55,767 nucleotides of DNA from JBKPNZ01 sp046732895 (GTDB lineage: Bacteria; Actinomycetota; Thermoleophilia; Solirubrobacterales; 70-9): contig JBKPNZ010000011.1 in assembly GCA_046732895.1 (NCBI GenBank), positions 1 through 55,767 on the forward strand. The letters are read 5' to 3'. Below are positions 43,838 through 51,978 of the stretch, one piece after another; positions within the stretch are counted from its first letter, which is position 1; each line of letters opens with the position of its first letter. The notes beneath the pieces were generated by a model. It was not told where the DNA came from. It ran no database searches and worked only from the letters and a program-made list of their open reading frames with translations. A program made the translations under genes and the position numbers.

Positions 43838-44644
43838 ATGGCTCGAGAGCTGCGGTCCCCCGTTGCCGGCGCCTCGGTAGACGCCTACGACCGGCATGTC
43901 GGCCGTTACGGTCCCGAGCTCGCCCGGGAGATGGTCCGGGTGACCGGCGTCCGAGCGGGCCAGCGGGCGCTGGACGTGGGCTGCGGGACCGGGGCGCTGA
44001 CGGTCACGCTCGCAGAGGTTCTCGGTGCGGGGAACGTGGCCGCGATCGACCCCTCCGAGCGCTTCGCCGCGGCCTGCGGCACGCGTGTGCCGGGTGCCGA
44101 AGTGCGGGTGGGGGTCGGCGAGGAGCTTCCCTGGGACGACGCTGAGTTCGACGCCGTGCTCGCGCAGCTCGTCGTGAACGGGATGAACGATGCCCGGCGA
44201 GGCGCGGCGGAGATGCGCCGTGTCGCGCGGCCCGGCGGCGCAGCCACGGCGTGCATCTGGGACTTCGCGGCGGGCATGACCCTGCTGAGAGCGGTCTGGG
44301 ATTCCGCACTCGACGTCGACGCGGAGCTCGCCCGTTCGTTCGGGGCCGACAAGCCCGACCCGTTTTCGCGCCCGCATGAGCTCGAGGAGCTCTGGTGCAC
44401 CACTGGGTTTGAGGGGGTCGAGCTCGGCCAGGTCGAGGCCGGCGCCGACTACGCCGACTTCGATGACCTCTGGTATCCGTTCGCGAACGGCGTCGGCAAC
44501 CTCGGCCGGTTCCACGAGGCGCTCAATGAGGCGGGGCGCGAGCGCTTCAAGCGCCGCGCGGCCGAGCGGCTCGGGTCACCGTCCGGTCCATTCCGCCTGA
44601 CGGCGACGGCGTGGTACGCGCACGGCAGCGTCCCGGCCGGATAG
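43838..44644 (+). CDS. SAM-dependent methyltransferase (class I)
   Basis: This 268-residue protein has motif I ALDVGCGTGALT, the acidic residue IDPSERF, DAEFDAVLAQLVVN (motif II) and RRVARPGGAA (motif III). It resembles UbiE/type-11 methyltransferases. A TAGGGT sequence 9 nt before the ATG may be a -10 box for a leaderless message. It stands alone between the tautomerase and a convergent VOC gene. The acceptor substrate is unknown. Confidence 0.85.
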   Translation: MARELRSPVAGASVDAYDRHVGRYGPELAREMVRVTGVRAGQRALDVGCGTGALTVTLAEVLGAGNVAAIDPSERFAAACGTRVPGAEVRVGVGEELPWDDAEFDAVLAQLVVNGMNDARRGAAEMRRVARPGGAATACIWDFAAGMTLLRAVWDSALDVDAELARSFGADKPDPFSRPHELEELWCTTGFEGVELGQVEAGADYADFDDLWYPFANGVGNLGRFHEALNEAGRERFKRRAAERLGSPSGPFRLTATAWYAHGSVPAG

Positions 44645-44725
44645 CGACGCCCGGCTGCTCCTCCGCGCGACCGCCGGCAGCGCCGACCCTGAGTGCCTGC
44701 GAGGGCGCGTCTGGCCATTCGGCGT

Positions 44726-45082
44726 TCAGGGCCGCGGCGAGAGAGGGCTCGGGTGCCGTGGCTCGTAGAGGAAGAGGCGGCTTCCGCCGGGTAGCCTGAG
44801 CGCCGTCACCAGTCCGAAGCCCTCATCGCTGATCTCCTGCGTGAATTCGACCCCCTTGCCGCGCAGCTCCTCGACCGTCGCACGAACGTCCCCGCACATC
44901 AGATAGAGCTCGTGGTGGGCCTCCTCATCGGTCGGATGGGCGGCCAGCTCGGCGGGTGGAAGGGCGAAGATCAGCCACCCGCCGCCCGCGTCAATCGCCG
45001 GTAACTCGAGCACGTCGCGGAAGAACGCTCGGTCGGCCTCCGCGTCGCGGGTGAAAATGATCGCGTGAACGCCGCTTATCAC
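44726..45082 (-). CDS. VOC (glyoxalase/bleomycin-resistance fold) family protein
   Basis: This 118-residue protein is a single vicinal-oxygen-chelate domain: HAIIFTRDAEADRAFFRDVLELP at the start, HHELYLMCGDVRATVEELRGKGVEF in the middle and GGSRLFLYEP at the end. The metal ligands His and Glu are plausible at the first and last motifs. The start is a GTG; TATAAG lies 11 nt upstream. It could be a dioxygenase, an isomerase or a resistance-type binding protein. Confidence 0.82.
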   Translation of the reverse strand: MISGVHAIIFTRDAEADRAFFRDVLELPAIDAGGGWLIFALPPAELAAHPTDEEAHHELYLMCGDVRATVEELRGKGVEFTQEISDEGFGLVTALRLPGGSRLFLYEPRHPSPLSPRP

Positions 45083-45191
45083 AGCGCGACAAACTTATAT
45101 CGGAGGGCCCGCCCCCGCGAGCTTGATCGAGCGAGTGCGAGCTCTCTGCCTCTTCGGGCGCCGGTCGCTCGTGCTCCTCCTTCGCGCGAAC

Positions 45192-45224
45192 AGCGAAATG
45201 GTCGCTCCTCGTCCAAAGCGGCTA
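45192..45224. repeat. Dispersed hairpin repeat, partial copy 1
   Basis: The sequence AGCGAAATGGTCGCT followed by CCTCGTCCAAAGCGGCTA matches the right half of the copies at 50982 and 53496. It sits between two minus-strand genes. Confidence 0.55.
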
Positions 45225-45233
45225 TTCCGACGA

Positions 45234-45668
45234 CTACCTCTGGAACACCGTCTCTGATGGCTGGGGGCCGACTGCCGGATCCGCGTGTCGATGAATGACC
45301 TTCCAGGTGTCCGCTTCCGGTCGAAAGATAGTCGTGACGCGGAGGTCAGTCGGGGTTAGCTGGTCGCTGCTACCGACCTTGGTCTTGGACTTCTCCACCT
45401 CCAAGAGATACGCGAGCTCCGATGTGACCGACTTCGTGATCGTCTCGAAACCGACGATCTCACCATCGCGAAAATTGGCCGCCGCTCTATCCAGCCTCTC
45501 TTCCACCTCGGCACGTCCTCGTGCCACGCCCCCGAACGGATTTGCGAGGGTGATGTCCTCGCCCTGCGAGTACATCGCTTTGTAGCCAGTCGGATCACCA
45601 TTGATGATTGCCCGCAACGCCGCGTGGTACGGCTCAATCACGGCATCGAACTCATCTACTCGGCTCAT
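45234..45668 (-). CDS. SnoaL-like / NTF2-fold protein
   Basis: This 144-residue protein of the SnoaL-like/DUF4440 fold has AALRAIINGDPTGYKAMYSQGEDITLANPFGGVARGRAEVEERL and the C-terminal strand DTWKVIHRHADP. Proteins of this fold are isomerases, hydrolases or ligand binders. The start has a strong AGGAGGTC ribosome binding site. It lies between two copies of the dispersed repeat. No specific substrate can be assigned. Confidence 0.82.
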   Translation of the reverse strand: MSRVDEFDAVIEPYHAALRAIINGDPTGYKAMYSQGEDITLANPFGGVARGRAEVEERLDRAAANFRDGEIVGFETITKSVTSELAYLLEVEKSKTKVGSSDQLTPTDLRVTTIFRPEADTWKVIHRHADPAVGPQPSETVFQR

Positions 45669-45745
45669 TTAGACCTCCTGCGCTTCAGCGGTAGCCGCCC
45701 CGTGTGCCCCTTCGACATGGTCCACGCAGTATCTCGCTAGAAACC

Positions 45746-45765
45746 GCTGCTTTCCATGCAAAGCG
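45746..45765. repeat. Dispersed hairpin repeat, copy 2
   Basis: GCTGCTTTCCATGCAAAGCG contains CGCTTT-type arms (GCTTT/AAAGC) around CCATGC. It is nearly identical to the copies at 47438 and 50982 and lies 78 nt upstream of the SnoaL-like gene. Confidence 0.65.
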
Positions 45766-45838
45766 ATCAATTCCGAGGACCCGGCGCGAGGGGCTCCGCT
45801 ACCAGACGGCTCCCGCCAGGCGGCACCTATATTGAGCG

Positions 45839-46054
45839 TCACCCTGGCGCGCGCAGGAGCTCGCGTGCGGATTGCTCGTCCTCCGGATTAACCAAGATTT
45901 CGTGGGCTCCCGCCGTCGACAGGCCGTCGCCGGCCCCAGCGCCACTGTTGGTCAGTTTCGGCAGACATTCGATACCGGCACTGCGCAACCGGGAGCAGAG
46001 CAGCTCAGCTTCAGGCTCGGTCCCGACAACCTCAACGACGACAAGCTCATCCAT
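45839..46054 (-). CDS. DUF2007-type putative signal-transducing protein
   Basis: This 71-residue protein has the motif EVVGTEPEAELLCSRLRSAGIECLP and the C-terminal strand EILVNPEDEQSARELL, matching small DUF2007 domains that resemble PII-like folds. It is cytosolic and its partner is unknown. TAGCGT lies 8 nt before the ATG, consistent with a leaderless transcript. It follows the epoxide hydrolase gene by 37 nt on the same strand. Confidence 0.75.
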   Translation of the reverse strand: MDELVVVEVVGTEPEAELLCSRLRSAGIECLPKLTNSGAGAGDGLSTAGAHEILVNPEDEQSARELLRAPG

Positions 46055-46091
46055 GCGCCACCACGCTATCCAAAGTGAACCCGTAGGCCGA

Positions 46092-47282
46092 TCAGCGCAG
46101 TGATCTGAAGGTCGCTCGGAGCTCTTCCGAGAAGATCTGCGGCTGCTCCCAGGCGGCGAAGTGACCGCCTTCGTCGACCTTCTTGAAGTGGATGAGCTTT
46201 GGATAGGCCTTCTCCGCCCAGCTCTGCGGAGCCGGATAGAGCTCGTCCGGAAACACGGTCACCCCGACCGGGATCTCGACGCCCTTCACGTCGAAGAAAG
46301 CCAGCTTGCTCTCCCAGTAGAGCCGACCGGAGGAGACCCCCGTGTTCGTCAGCCAGTAGTGGGTGACGTTGTCGAGGACGTCGTCTCGCGAGAGGCCGCC
46401 GGCGTCGCCATCGAACGCGCGCGCGATGAGCTCATAGCTGCGCACGTCGTGGTCGAGCATCCAGGCCGCCAAGCCGACCGGTGAGTCCGCGATGCCGTAG
46501 AGCGTCTGCGGGCGGTTCGCCATCTCGCTGGCGTAACCGACGCCGGTCTTGAAGAAGTGGTCGAGGATCTCGTACGCCTCCTTCTCGTCGGGCGAGAGAC
46601 CGTCTGGCTCCGGACCACCGGTGGCGAGCGCCGTCGAGACATCGGGCGGAACGGTCGCCGGCATGTTGGTGTGAATGCCCAGCAGTCCCTGAGGCTTCAG
46701 CAGGGCCATCTGCTCCGAGACGGCGTTTCCCCAGTCCCCGCCCTGCGCCACGAACTCCGTGTAGCCGAGGCGCTTCATCAGCACGACAAAGGCTTTTGCA
46801 ATGCGAATCGGGTCCCAGCCGGTGTCGGTCGGCTTGCCCGAGAACCCGTAACCCGGCATCGAGGGAATCACCAGATGGAACGCGTCCGCCGCGCTCGCGC
46901 CATTTGCCGTGGGATCGATGAGCGGCTCGATGATCTTCAGCTGCTCGATCGTCGAGCCGGGCCACCCGTGCGTGACGATGAGCGGCAGCGCATCCTCGTG
47001 ATCGGAACGCACGTGGATGAAGTGAATGTCCACGCCGTCGATCTCGGTGACGAAGTGCGGTAGAGCCTTGAACCTCTGCTCGAACTTGCGCCAGTCGTAA
47101 TCCGTTGCCCAGTACTGCGCGAGGGCCTGAATCGTCGCGAGCTGCACGCCCTGGGAGGCATCCGTCTCCCGGTCAGGCCACCTCGTCGCCTTGATGCGAC
47201 TGCGGAGATCGTCCAGCTCCTCTTCCGGAACGTCGACGTTGAAGGGACGGATCTCGCTGGCGGTTTCGACGGCGCTACTCAT
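46092..47282 (-). CDS. Epoxide hydrolase (alpha/beta-hydrolase, EHN domain)
   Basis: This 396-residue protein has the epoxide-hydrolase N-terminal domain (EIRPFNVDVPEEELDDLRSRIKATRWP). The core follows with the oxyanion motif THGWPGS, the nucleophile Asp in AQGGDWGN, and the catalytic His in DEGGHFAAWEQP. It opens epoxides to diols; juvenile-hormone-type hydrolases share this layout. The start at 47282 is set by a strong GGAGG ribosome binding site; the frame upstream to 47330 is not needed. A dispersed hairpin repeat lies about 155 nt upstream. Confidence 0.9.
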   Translation of the reverse strand: MSSAVETASEIRPFNVDVPEEELDDLRSRIKATRWPDRETDASQGVQLATIQALAQYWATDYDWRKFEQRFKALPHFVTEIDGVDIHFIHVRSDHEDALPLIVTHGWPGSTIEQLKIIEPLIDPTANGASAADAFHLVIPSMPGYGFSGKPTDTGWDPIRIAKAFVVLMKRLGYTEFVAQGGDWGNAVSEQMALLKPQGLLGIHTNMPATVPPDVSTALATGGPEPDGLSPDEKEAYEILDHFFKTGVGYASEMANRPQTLYGIADSPVGLAAWMLDHDVRSYELIARAFDGDAGGLSRDDVLDNVTHYWLTNTGVSSGRLYWESKLAFFDVKGVEIPVGVTVFPDELYPAPQSWAEKAYPKLIHFKKVDEGGHFAAWEQPQIFSEELRATFRSLR

Positions 47283-47437
47283 AACGACCTCCGTGTCTCG
47301 TGGGGCGGGGTTCTGGTTCGGCGACCCCATGCGACCCTACTCCTCCCTGTCGGGCTCTAACAGCAGCGACACCAGAAGGACACCAGCGGTCGGCCGTCGA
47401 GACCTGGACGCCGGCTAAGACACCGTTGACCGAGAGC

Positions 47438-47457
47438 GCTGCTTTCCATGCAAAGCG
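47438..47457. repeat. Dispersed hairpin repeat, copy 3
   Basis: GCTGCTTTCCATGCAAAGCG is identical to copy 2 over 20 nt. It is upstream of the epoxide hydrolase gene. No coding sequence overlaps it. Confidence 0.65.
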
Positions 47458-47595
47458 AACAAGGGCGACCCCAGACGCTGCGCGACGGTTGGGTCCAGTC
47501 TCAGACGGTCTCGAGCGGTCTCGGCCCGATCTGCTGCATGACGCACAAGTTCCGAGAAACAGCATGATCAGGCCGAAACCCCTTGATCAAGCCAG

Positions 47596-47640
47596 CGCGC
47601 CCGACAGGATTCGAACCTGTGACCTTCGGTTTCGTAGACC
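47596..47640 (-). pseudogene. tRNA-Arg 3' fragment
   Basis: On the minus strand the sequence CTACGAAACCGAAGG, then ACAGGTTCGAATCCTGT and CGGGCGCG, matches the anticodon loop, T-arm and 3' acceptor of a tRNA-Arg (anticodon ACG). No 5' half (GCGCCCG, D-arm) follows; the sequence diverges past 47640. Such 3' tRNA ends are typical attachment-site remnants. Confidence 0.65.
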
Positions 47641-48069
47641 TCATGCTGTCTTGCTTACCGGTGGACGCTGAAGGCACACGCGGCGGGCGTACCATCCAAT
47701 TCCGACCGATACGGGAAGGAGAGGGGAATCCGATCGATGCCGGAAGGTGATCCCACAAGGGGCTCGCGCCGGAAAGACCCACGCGGGAGCGCCTCCCGCC
47801 GGCGCGATGCGCCCGTCGCCGGGCTGCTGCGCGACGCCATCGTCGGGATCACGTGCTTCCCTGATCCGCTGCCGAGGGGCGGCAGGCGGAGGTCGCGGCG
47901 ACGGTGGCGCCAGACAGAGCGCCCGTGACGTGCGACCCCGACGCCGTTCGTCTTTGGCCAGAACCTTGGCGATGAAGCCGCCAGCCGCATCGAGTGGTAT
48001 GCGTGCACCACCGCCTACCATCCGATTCGCCGCACGGAGCCGGCGGCCGCTCTCCGTGGTTTCAGGCAT
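47641..48069 (-). CDS. Possible hypothetical protein (weak)
   Basis: The frame starts at an ATG preceded by a good ribosome binding site (GGGGGAGGG, 6 nt). The protein (142 aa) is rich in Arg, Pro and Ala and has no domain I recognise; the start is PETTESGRRLRAAN. It ends at the tRNA-Arg fragment. The rest of the 47283-48141 interval holds the repeat copy 3 and that fragment. Composition makes a chance frame possible. Confidence 0.3.
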   Translation of the reverse strand: MPETTESGRRLRAANRMVGGGARIPLDAAGGFIAKVLAKDERRRGRTSRALCLAPPSPRPPPAAPRQRIREARDPDDGVAQQPGDGRIAPAGGAPAWVFPARAPCGITFRHRSDSPLLPVSVGIGWYARRVCLQRPPVSKTA

Positions 48070-48141
48070 CAACAACCCTCCCCCCTTGACTTTCCGTAGC
48101 GTAGTGGGAGGCTCGCAGCGACTCGAAGGGAAGGGAGACCC

Positions 48142-48648
48142 ATGCGCCGGCTACTCGTCGCGGCGATCGTCGGATCCGTCTTGGTCTTTGTCGCTCCAAC
48201 GAGCGCAAGGCCGCCGGAACGGTTCACCGACACCCAGTCGGGATCGGAGGTCTTGGCCCACTGCGACGGCTTCGACCTCATCTCGACCTCAACCGGAACC
48301 TTTCGCGGCACGGTCTTCTTCGACCGGAGCGGCTTGGACGTCAGGGCGATCATCCGCGGCCGGATAAGCGAAACCCTCACGAACTCGGTAACCGGCAAGA
48401 CGGTGGTCAATCGCGCCGTGTTCCAGGACTTCTTCAGGCGCATCGGCGACACGGATGAGTTCAGGCACACGGTCAGCGGCTTCGACTTCCACGGCCAAGT
48501 CGACGGGCGCGGGCCACTCCTGCTGCAGGACGTAGGCAGGAAGGTGTTTGACCCGGAGACTGGGGAGATCGTGTTCCGCGCCGGCCACACCAACATCTCT
48601 GACGACCCCGAGGAGGCCGAGGCGGTGTTCTGCGCTGCGGTTAGCTGA
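48142..48648 (+). CDS. Secreted hypothetical protein, 168 aa
   Basis: A signal peptide (MRRLLVAAIVGSVLVFVAPTSA) is followed by an exported domain of about 145 residues rich in beta-type sequence (STGTFRGTVFFDRSG, FRHTVSGFDFHGQV, DPETGEIVFRAGHTN) with a single Cys pair (AHCDGF, VFCAA). Similar exported proteins are common in soil Actinomycetota, but I know no function. The start has a strong AAGGGAGA ribosome binding site; a TTGACT upstream may be its -35 box. Confidence 0.72.
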   Translation: MRRLLVAAIVGSVLVFVAPTSARPPERFTDTQSGSEVLAHCDGFDLISTSTGTFRGTVFFDRSGLDVRAIIRGRISETLTNSVTGKTVVNRAVFQDFFRRIGDTDEFRHTVSGFDFHGQVDGRGPLLLQDVGRKVFDPETGEIVFRAGHTNISDDPEEAEAVFCAAVS

Positions 48649-49104
48649 CGGCCCACAAACCCGGTCCTGCAGGAAGGAGCTCGGCCATCCACTCGTCCTT
48701 GAAGCTGGCGATGCTGAATCGGCTTGGCCCCCTGCGTTCATCGCTTCGCTTCACGAGAGCCGCCTGGCTCATCCAGCCTGACTTGACGCCACGCCTCTCC
48801 TGCCACTTACCCTGGGCGCAGCGTGGCAGCGTCCGCGGTAGAGCTCACGGACCGAGACGACCCGTTGGCAATCTGAGCACGGCTGGCCATGGTCGACGCC
48901 CTTCGCGTGGATCACGGTCATTACCCACTCTCGCTAGGCATCTGGTTTCGTGGGCGCGCGCGGAAAGCTGGGGATGGTGCTGTGCGCCAAAACGCCAGCG
49001 GGCTTTGGCGCTCCCCCCGACTTCTGAGCAGCGGGGAGAGAAAAAAGGGACTGGGGCGATACTCGTTTCCCGATCTCAAGGAACTTGACCCCACCCCCCT
49101 TTGT
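48649..49104. other. Intergenic, no gene seen
   Basis: The 456 nt contain only open frames of poor composition (Arg/Pro/Ser-rich) without a ribosome binding site or recognisable motif. No tRNA or repeat copy was seen. Confidence 0.5.
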
Positions 49105-49278
49105 TTACAGATATGGCCCTACGCATACGACCGTGCCGATGATGATGAGGGGGAACAGGGTCAGGACGGAGAGCCAGGCGAGGAACCTCCCGAACGGTGG
49201 CCCTTCACCGCGAAGCAGGCCGAGCAGTCCCGGAGCCTCGGGGTCGATCTCAAGCGGAGGGCGGTAGTCGTCGCTCAT
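49105..49278 (-). CDS. Small single-helix membrane protein (57 aa)
   Basis: The protein begins MSDDYRPPLEIDPEAPGLLG with a soluble acidic start of about 30 residues, then one hydrophobic helix (FLAWLSVLTLFPLIIIGTVV) and a short GPYL tail. A GAGG ribosome binding site lies 4 nt before the ATG. The ATG overlaps the TGA of a decayed frame upstream (ATGA). It is a hypothetical protein shorter than common gene-finder cut-offs. Confidence 0.6.
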   Translation of the reverse strand: MSDDYRPPLEIDPEAPGLLGLLRGEGPPFGRFLAWLSVLTLFPLIIIGTVVCVGPYL

Positions 49279-49530
49279 CGGACCTCATCAATGAAACCGT
49301 ACTTGGCGGCCTCTGGACGCGAGCACTTCACGGAGTACGGCAGGCCGTCGACATCCACGAGGCTGATCGGGCTCGCACACGGCGCGCTCCCTTGACCACA
49401 CAGCGCCGGCGAGCTTGCGCCGCACGGCGAGGATCGAGACCTCGTCGGTGCCATCGTCGGGATCGGCCTCCTCGCAGGCACAGCTTGCGCGCGCGTGGAG
49501 AAGCGCTACTGCCGCCGCTGTGGCAAGCCG
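49275..49530 (-). pseudogene. Decayed small exported protein (weak)
   Basis: Two minus-strand frames join if one base is restored near 49400: a signal-like segment with RLATAAAVALL and EEADPDDGTDEVSILAVRRKLAGA, then GQGSAPCASPISLVDVDG, SVKCSRPEAAKYGFIDEVR and a stop. The stop overlaps the start of the small membrane protein, suggesting a former two-gene unit. An overlapping plus-strand CxxC segment (KRYCRRCGKPIPAGRRG, about 49501-49551) is an alternative reading. Confidence 0.3.
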
Positions 49531-49839
49531 ATCCCGGCCGGGCGGCGCGGCGTGGCGAAGTACGCAAGCGCTTTAGATCGGCGCGCGCCGCATCGCATCC
49601 GGCGGTCTTCAAGTGCCGAGCCTCTCATTCGCAACCTCCCCTCCGGCGATTCCTCCCGTAAATACGGCTTTGAGCAGGACTAATTCGCGTTGAGTCGACG
49701 ACTGGGCGACTACCATCTATTTCTGCTCTGCTCCAAAGTCGCATGGCTGTGGGGTGGACGTTCAGAGCCTGAGATTCGAAGGACTGGGCGTTCATCGGAC
49801 TGAGAGCATGGAGGTCGAGCGTGAAGGTCGATTTTCCTC
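49531..49839. other. Intergenic, no gene seen
   Basis: I see no convincing frame in these 309 nt. The region is more AT-rich than usual for the window (for example CTACCATCTATTTCTG) and may hold the promoter of the STAS gene. Confidence 0.45.
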
Positions 49840-50262
49840 ATGGCGACGATTCCCTACCGCTTTGGAGATGGAATCCGCATGACTCCACCGGCCGATACGG
49901 CCACGTTCCATCTGGCGCATCGAGAGGACGGGTCGGCCTTGCTCGAGGTCGAGGGCAGCCTCGAAGACATCGGTGTTGTGCGCTGGGCCGCGTCGCTGAA
50001 GGGCGCATTCGCGGAGGGCACAGAACAAATCCTCCTCGATCTGCGGGGCTGCCGAACCATCGAGCCTCATTGCCTTGACGTGCTCCTAGCGGCCGCTGCC
50101 ACGATGAGGACCTTCGGCGGCCATGTGACTGTTGCGTGCCTCCCGGGCTCCCATCTCGAGCGCGTGCTTCGGCCCTATGAGTGGGAGCTGACCGCCTACG
50201 ATTCCGTCGATCGAGCCCGGCCGCTTTCCGAGAGGGCTCCAGAGCCATCTCCCCGCTTCTAG
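49840..50262 (+). CDS. STAS-domain protein (anti-sigma-factor antagonist-like)
   Basis: This protein of about 140 residues has a STAS-type core: ALLEVEGSLEDIGVVRWAASL, then TEQILLDLRGCRTIEPHCLDVLLAAAATMR and GGHVTVACLPGSHLERVL. STAS proteins of this kind bind anti-sigma kinases. In classical antagonists the loop after the second strand is DSSG with a phosphorylated Ser; here it reads EPHC, so regulation by phosphorylation is doubtful. The start could be 49840 or the ATG at 49879 just before the domain. Confidence 0.7.
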   Translation: MATIPYRFGDGIRMTPPADTATFHLAHREDGSALLEVEGSLEDIGVVRWAASLKGAFAEGTEQILLDLRGCRTIEPHCLDVLLAAAATMRTFGGHVTVACLPGSHLERVLRPYEWELTAYDSVDRARPLSERAPEPSPRF

Positions 50263-50378
50263 CGTCCTGTCGATGTCCAATCCGGGCGCTTCCGCCCCTG
50301 CGCCCGCCAAACCATCCGGCGGTCGCCGCTACCTCCTTCCGGGCGTCGCAACCCTCCCCACCCTTGACTCGACCGGCC

Positions 50379-50627
50379 TTGAGTGCTGAGGTTCGTCTCC
50401 GCGAGGGATCGGCCACAAACGAAGAGCTATTCGGTAGCAAGGCAAGCCGCATCCGCAGTCTGGAGGCGCAGTTGCATGCAGAGGGGCAGGCGCGTAGGGA
50501 TTTGATCGCCGCGTTGAACGGTTTGCGGCACGAGTCCGACCTCGCACAAGCGGGGGAATCGCGGGACGCGCCGGATCGCACTCTTCGATTTGCGTACAGA
50601 ATGCGCGAGGACGCCCCGGCGGTCTGA
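50379..50627 (+). CDS. Possible small coiled-coil protein (weak)
   Basis: The frame from a TTG at 50379 gives 82 residues with a helical stretch (KASRIRSLEAQLHAEGQARRDLIAALNGLRHE). That part resembles coiled-coil ends of actinobacterial DNA-binding proteins of the kind found on mobile elements. The upstream sequence lacks a ribosome binding site and may be a truncated remnant. Confidence 0.3.
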   Translation: MSAEVRLREGSATNEELFGSKASRIRSLEAQLHAEGQARRDLIAALNGLRHESDLAQAGESRDAPDRTLRFAYRMREDAPAV

Positions 50628-50637
50628 GTCCGGCAGG

Positions 50638-50982
50638 ATGGCGATCGTGACCGGCCGCTCGATTCTCCTGTTCGTCGCCGCGGCGCTGGCAGAGATCGGC
50701 GGCGCCTACCTGTCTGGATCGGCATCAAGGAGGACAAGGGGGCCCTCGTCGTGGCGCTCGGCGTCCTCGCGCTCGGCCTCTACGGCGTCGTCGCGAGCTT
50801 CCAGCCCGACGCCAACTTCGGGCGCGTGCTCGCCGCATACGGCGGGGTCTTCATCGTCGGCTCGCTTGCGTGGGGCATGGCGTTCGACGGCTTTCGCCCG
50901 GACCGTTTCGATCTCGCGGGCGCGGCGATCTGCCTCGTGGGGGGTCGCGGTGATCATGTACGCACCCAGAAGCGCGACTTAG
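50638..50982 (+). pseudogene. YnfA/UPF0060 membrane protein with two compensating frameshifts
   Basis: The first frame encodes RSILLFVAAALAEIGGAYL. After a one-base deletion near 50712 the rest of the protein continues in the next frame (VALGVLALGLYGVVASFQPDANFGRVLAAYGG, FIVGSLAWGMAFDGFRPDRFDLAGAAICLVG). An extra G in a six-G run at 50939-50944 returns to the first frame (VAVIMYAPRSAT, stop 50980-50982). The joined product is about 114 residues, typical of the four-helix UPF0060 family. It is either decayed or a double sequencing error. Confidence 0.82.
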
Positions 50983-51032
50983 CTGCTTTCCAATGCAAAG
51001 CGCAACATTGCGCTTCTCGTCCAAAGCGGCTA
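50982..51032. repeat. Dispersed hairpin repeat, full copy 4
   Basis: This full copy has CGCTTT-type arms (GCTTT/AAAGC), then GCGCAA-CA-TTGCGC, then CTTCTCGTCCAAAGCGGCTA. Three successive potential stems can form. It lies between the 3' ends of two convergent genes. Confidence 0.7.
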
Positions 51033-51123
51033 GAAATTTCGTGTGCGCGGCGGGCGACAGCTTCGCGCACCCCGCCTCTGACGGCAGAGACCACGTCGAG
51101 CCGCTTCTTGGCCGCCAAGGCCG

Positions 51124-51978
51124 CTACAGGGGTGCTGAGCAGATCGCGTGGGCCACGACGAGGACATCGTCGTTGACGTTGTAGTTGTCGATCCAGACCT
51201 CCCAGCCGTCGCGGCTCGGGGTGGGACGCGACGCCGCGATAGCCGTGTTGTAGCTCGGCTGAAACACACGCGCGCTTCCCCCGATCACCCTGGGAGCGGC
51301 ATCCGGGCAGAGTGCGGTGACGTACTCTTGGGTCTCCGACGAGGCTGTCTCTTGGACGGCCGGCTTGCTTGTGTCGATGCCGGCACAGACGTTGAGCACC
51401 TTGAAGTCCTCTGTCTGGGACCGGTGGTTAGCGACCGCCCCGTACCACCCCTCCGCACCACTCGGCGAGCCGGCGGGGTAGCCCGTGTTCTCCCGGACCG
51501 CGACGGGTCCGCGGGTTCCTCCGGAGATCACATCGAGGGGCGCCTCGCAGCCGACTGGAAACTCGGAGCTCGTCGTAAGGGGCGAAACCGTGTGGGTCGC
51601 CTCCCCGTACTCCGGCAGCACCTTGGCGCAGATCGCATAGACGCTGGCGACATAGCTGCTGGTGAAGCCCCGCAGCTGGGCGGCCCAGCCGTCGTCGGGC
51701 TTTCGACCGCGGTCGCCGCTGTCGTACGGATAGGAATGTGCGCCGATCACGTCGCCGTAGAGACCGGTGTTGTAGTGACCGCCGCCGAGAACGTGATTGC
51801 GCTTCGGACAGGGGGCCTTGAAGGTCTTGGTCTTGCCCGGAGGCAGCTCGAAGCTCTTCGTCACGTACTTGAAGCCGCCCTGCCCAACGATCGCGGCATT
51901 CGCGCTGGGTGCAAGGGCCAGAAAGCAGGCAGCCAGCCCTGCGCACAACATGCCGCGGATATCCCCAATGTGTTGCAT
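51124..51978 (-). CDS. Secreted protein with three degenerate Cys/Gly-Gly repeats
   Basis: This 284-residue protein has a signal peptide (GMLCAGLAACFLALAPSANA). The mature part contains three related units, each starting with a Cys and a Gly-Gly (CPKRNHVLGGGHYN; CEAPLDVISGGTRG; CPDAAPRVIGGSAR) and ending with a VxAxC-type strand (VYAICAKV, NVCAGID, AHAICSAPL). GW segments lie between them (DGWAAQL, EGWYGAV, DGWEVWI). The repeats suggest a three-bladed extracellular fold stabilised by disulfides. I recognise no function. An internal ATG near the signal helix is an alternative start. Confidence 0.7.
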   Translation of the reverse strand: MQHIGDIRGMLCAGLAACFLALAPSANAAIVGQGGFKYVTKSFELPPGKTKTFKAPCPKRNHVLGGGHYNTGLYGDVIGAHSYPYDSGDRGRKPDDGWAAQLRGFTSSYVASVYAICAKVLPEYGEATHTVSPLTTSSEFPVGCEAPLDVISGGTRGPVAVRENTGYPAGSPSGAEGWYGAVANHRSQTEDFKVLNVCAGIDTSKPAVQETASSETQEYVTALCPDAAPRVIGGSARVFQPSYNTAIAASRPTPSRDGWEVWIDNYNVNDDVLVVAHAICSAPL

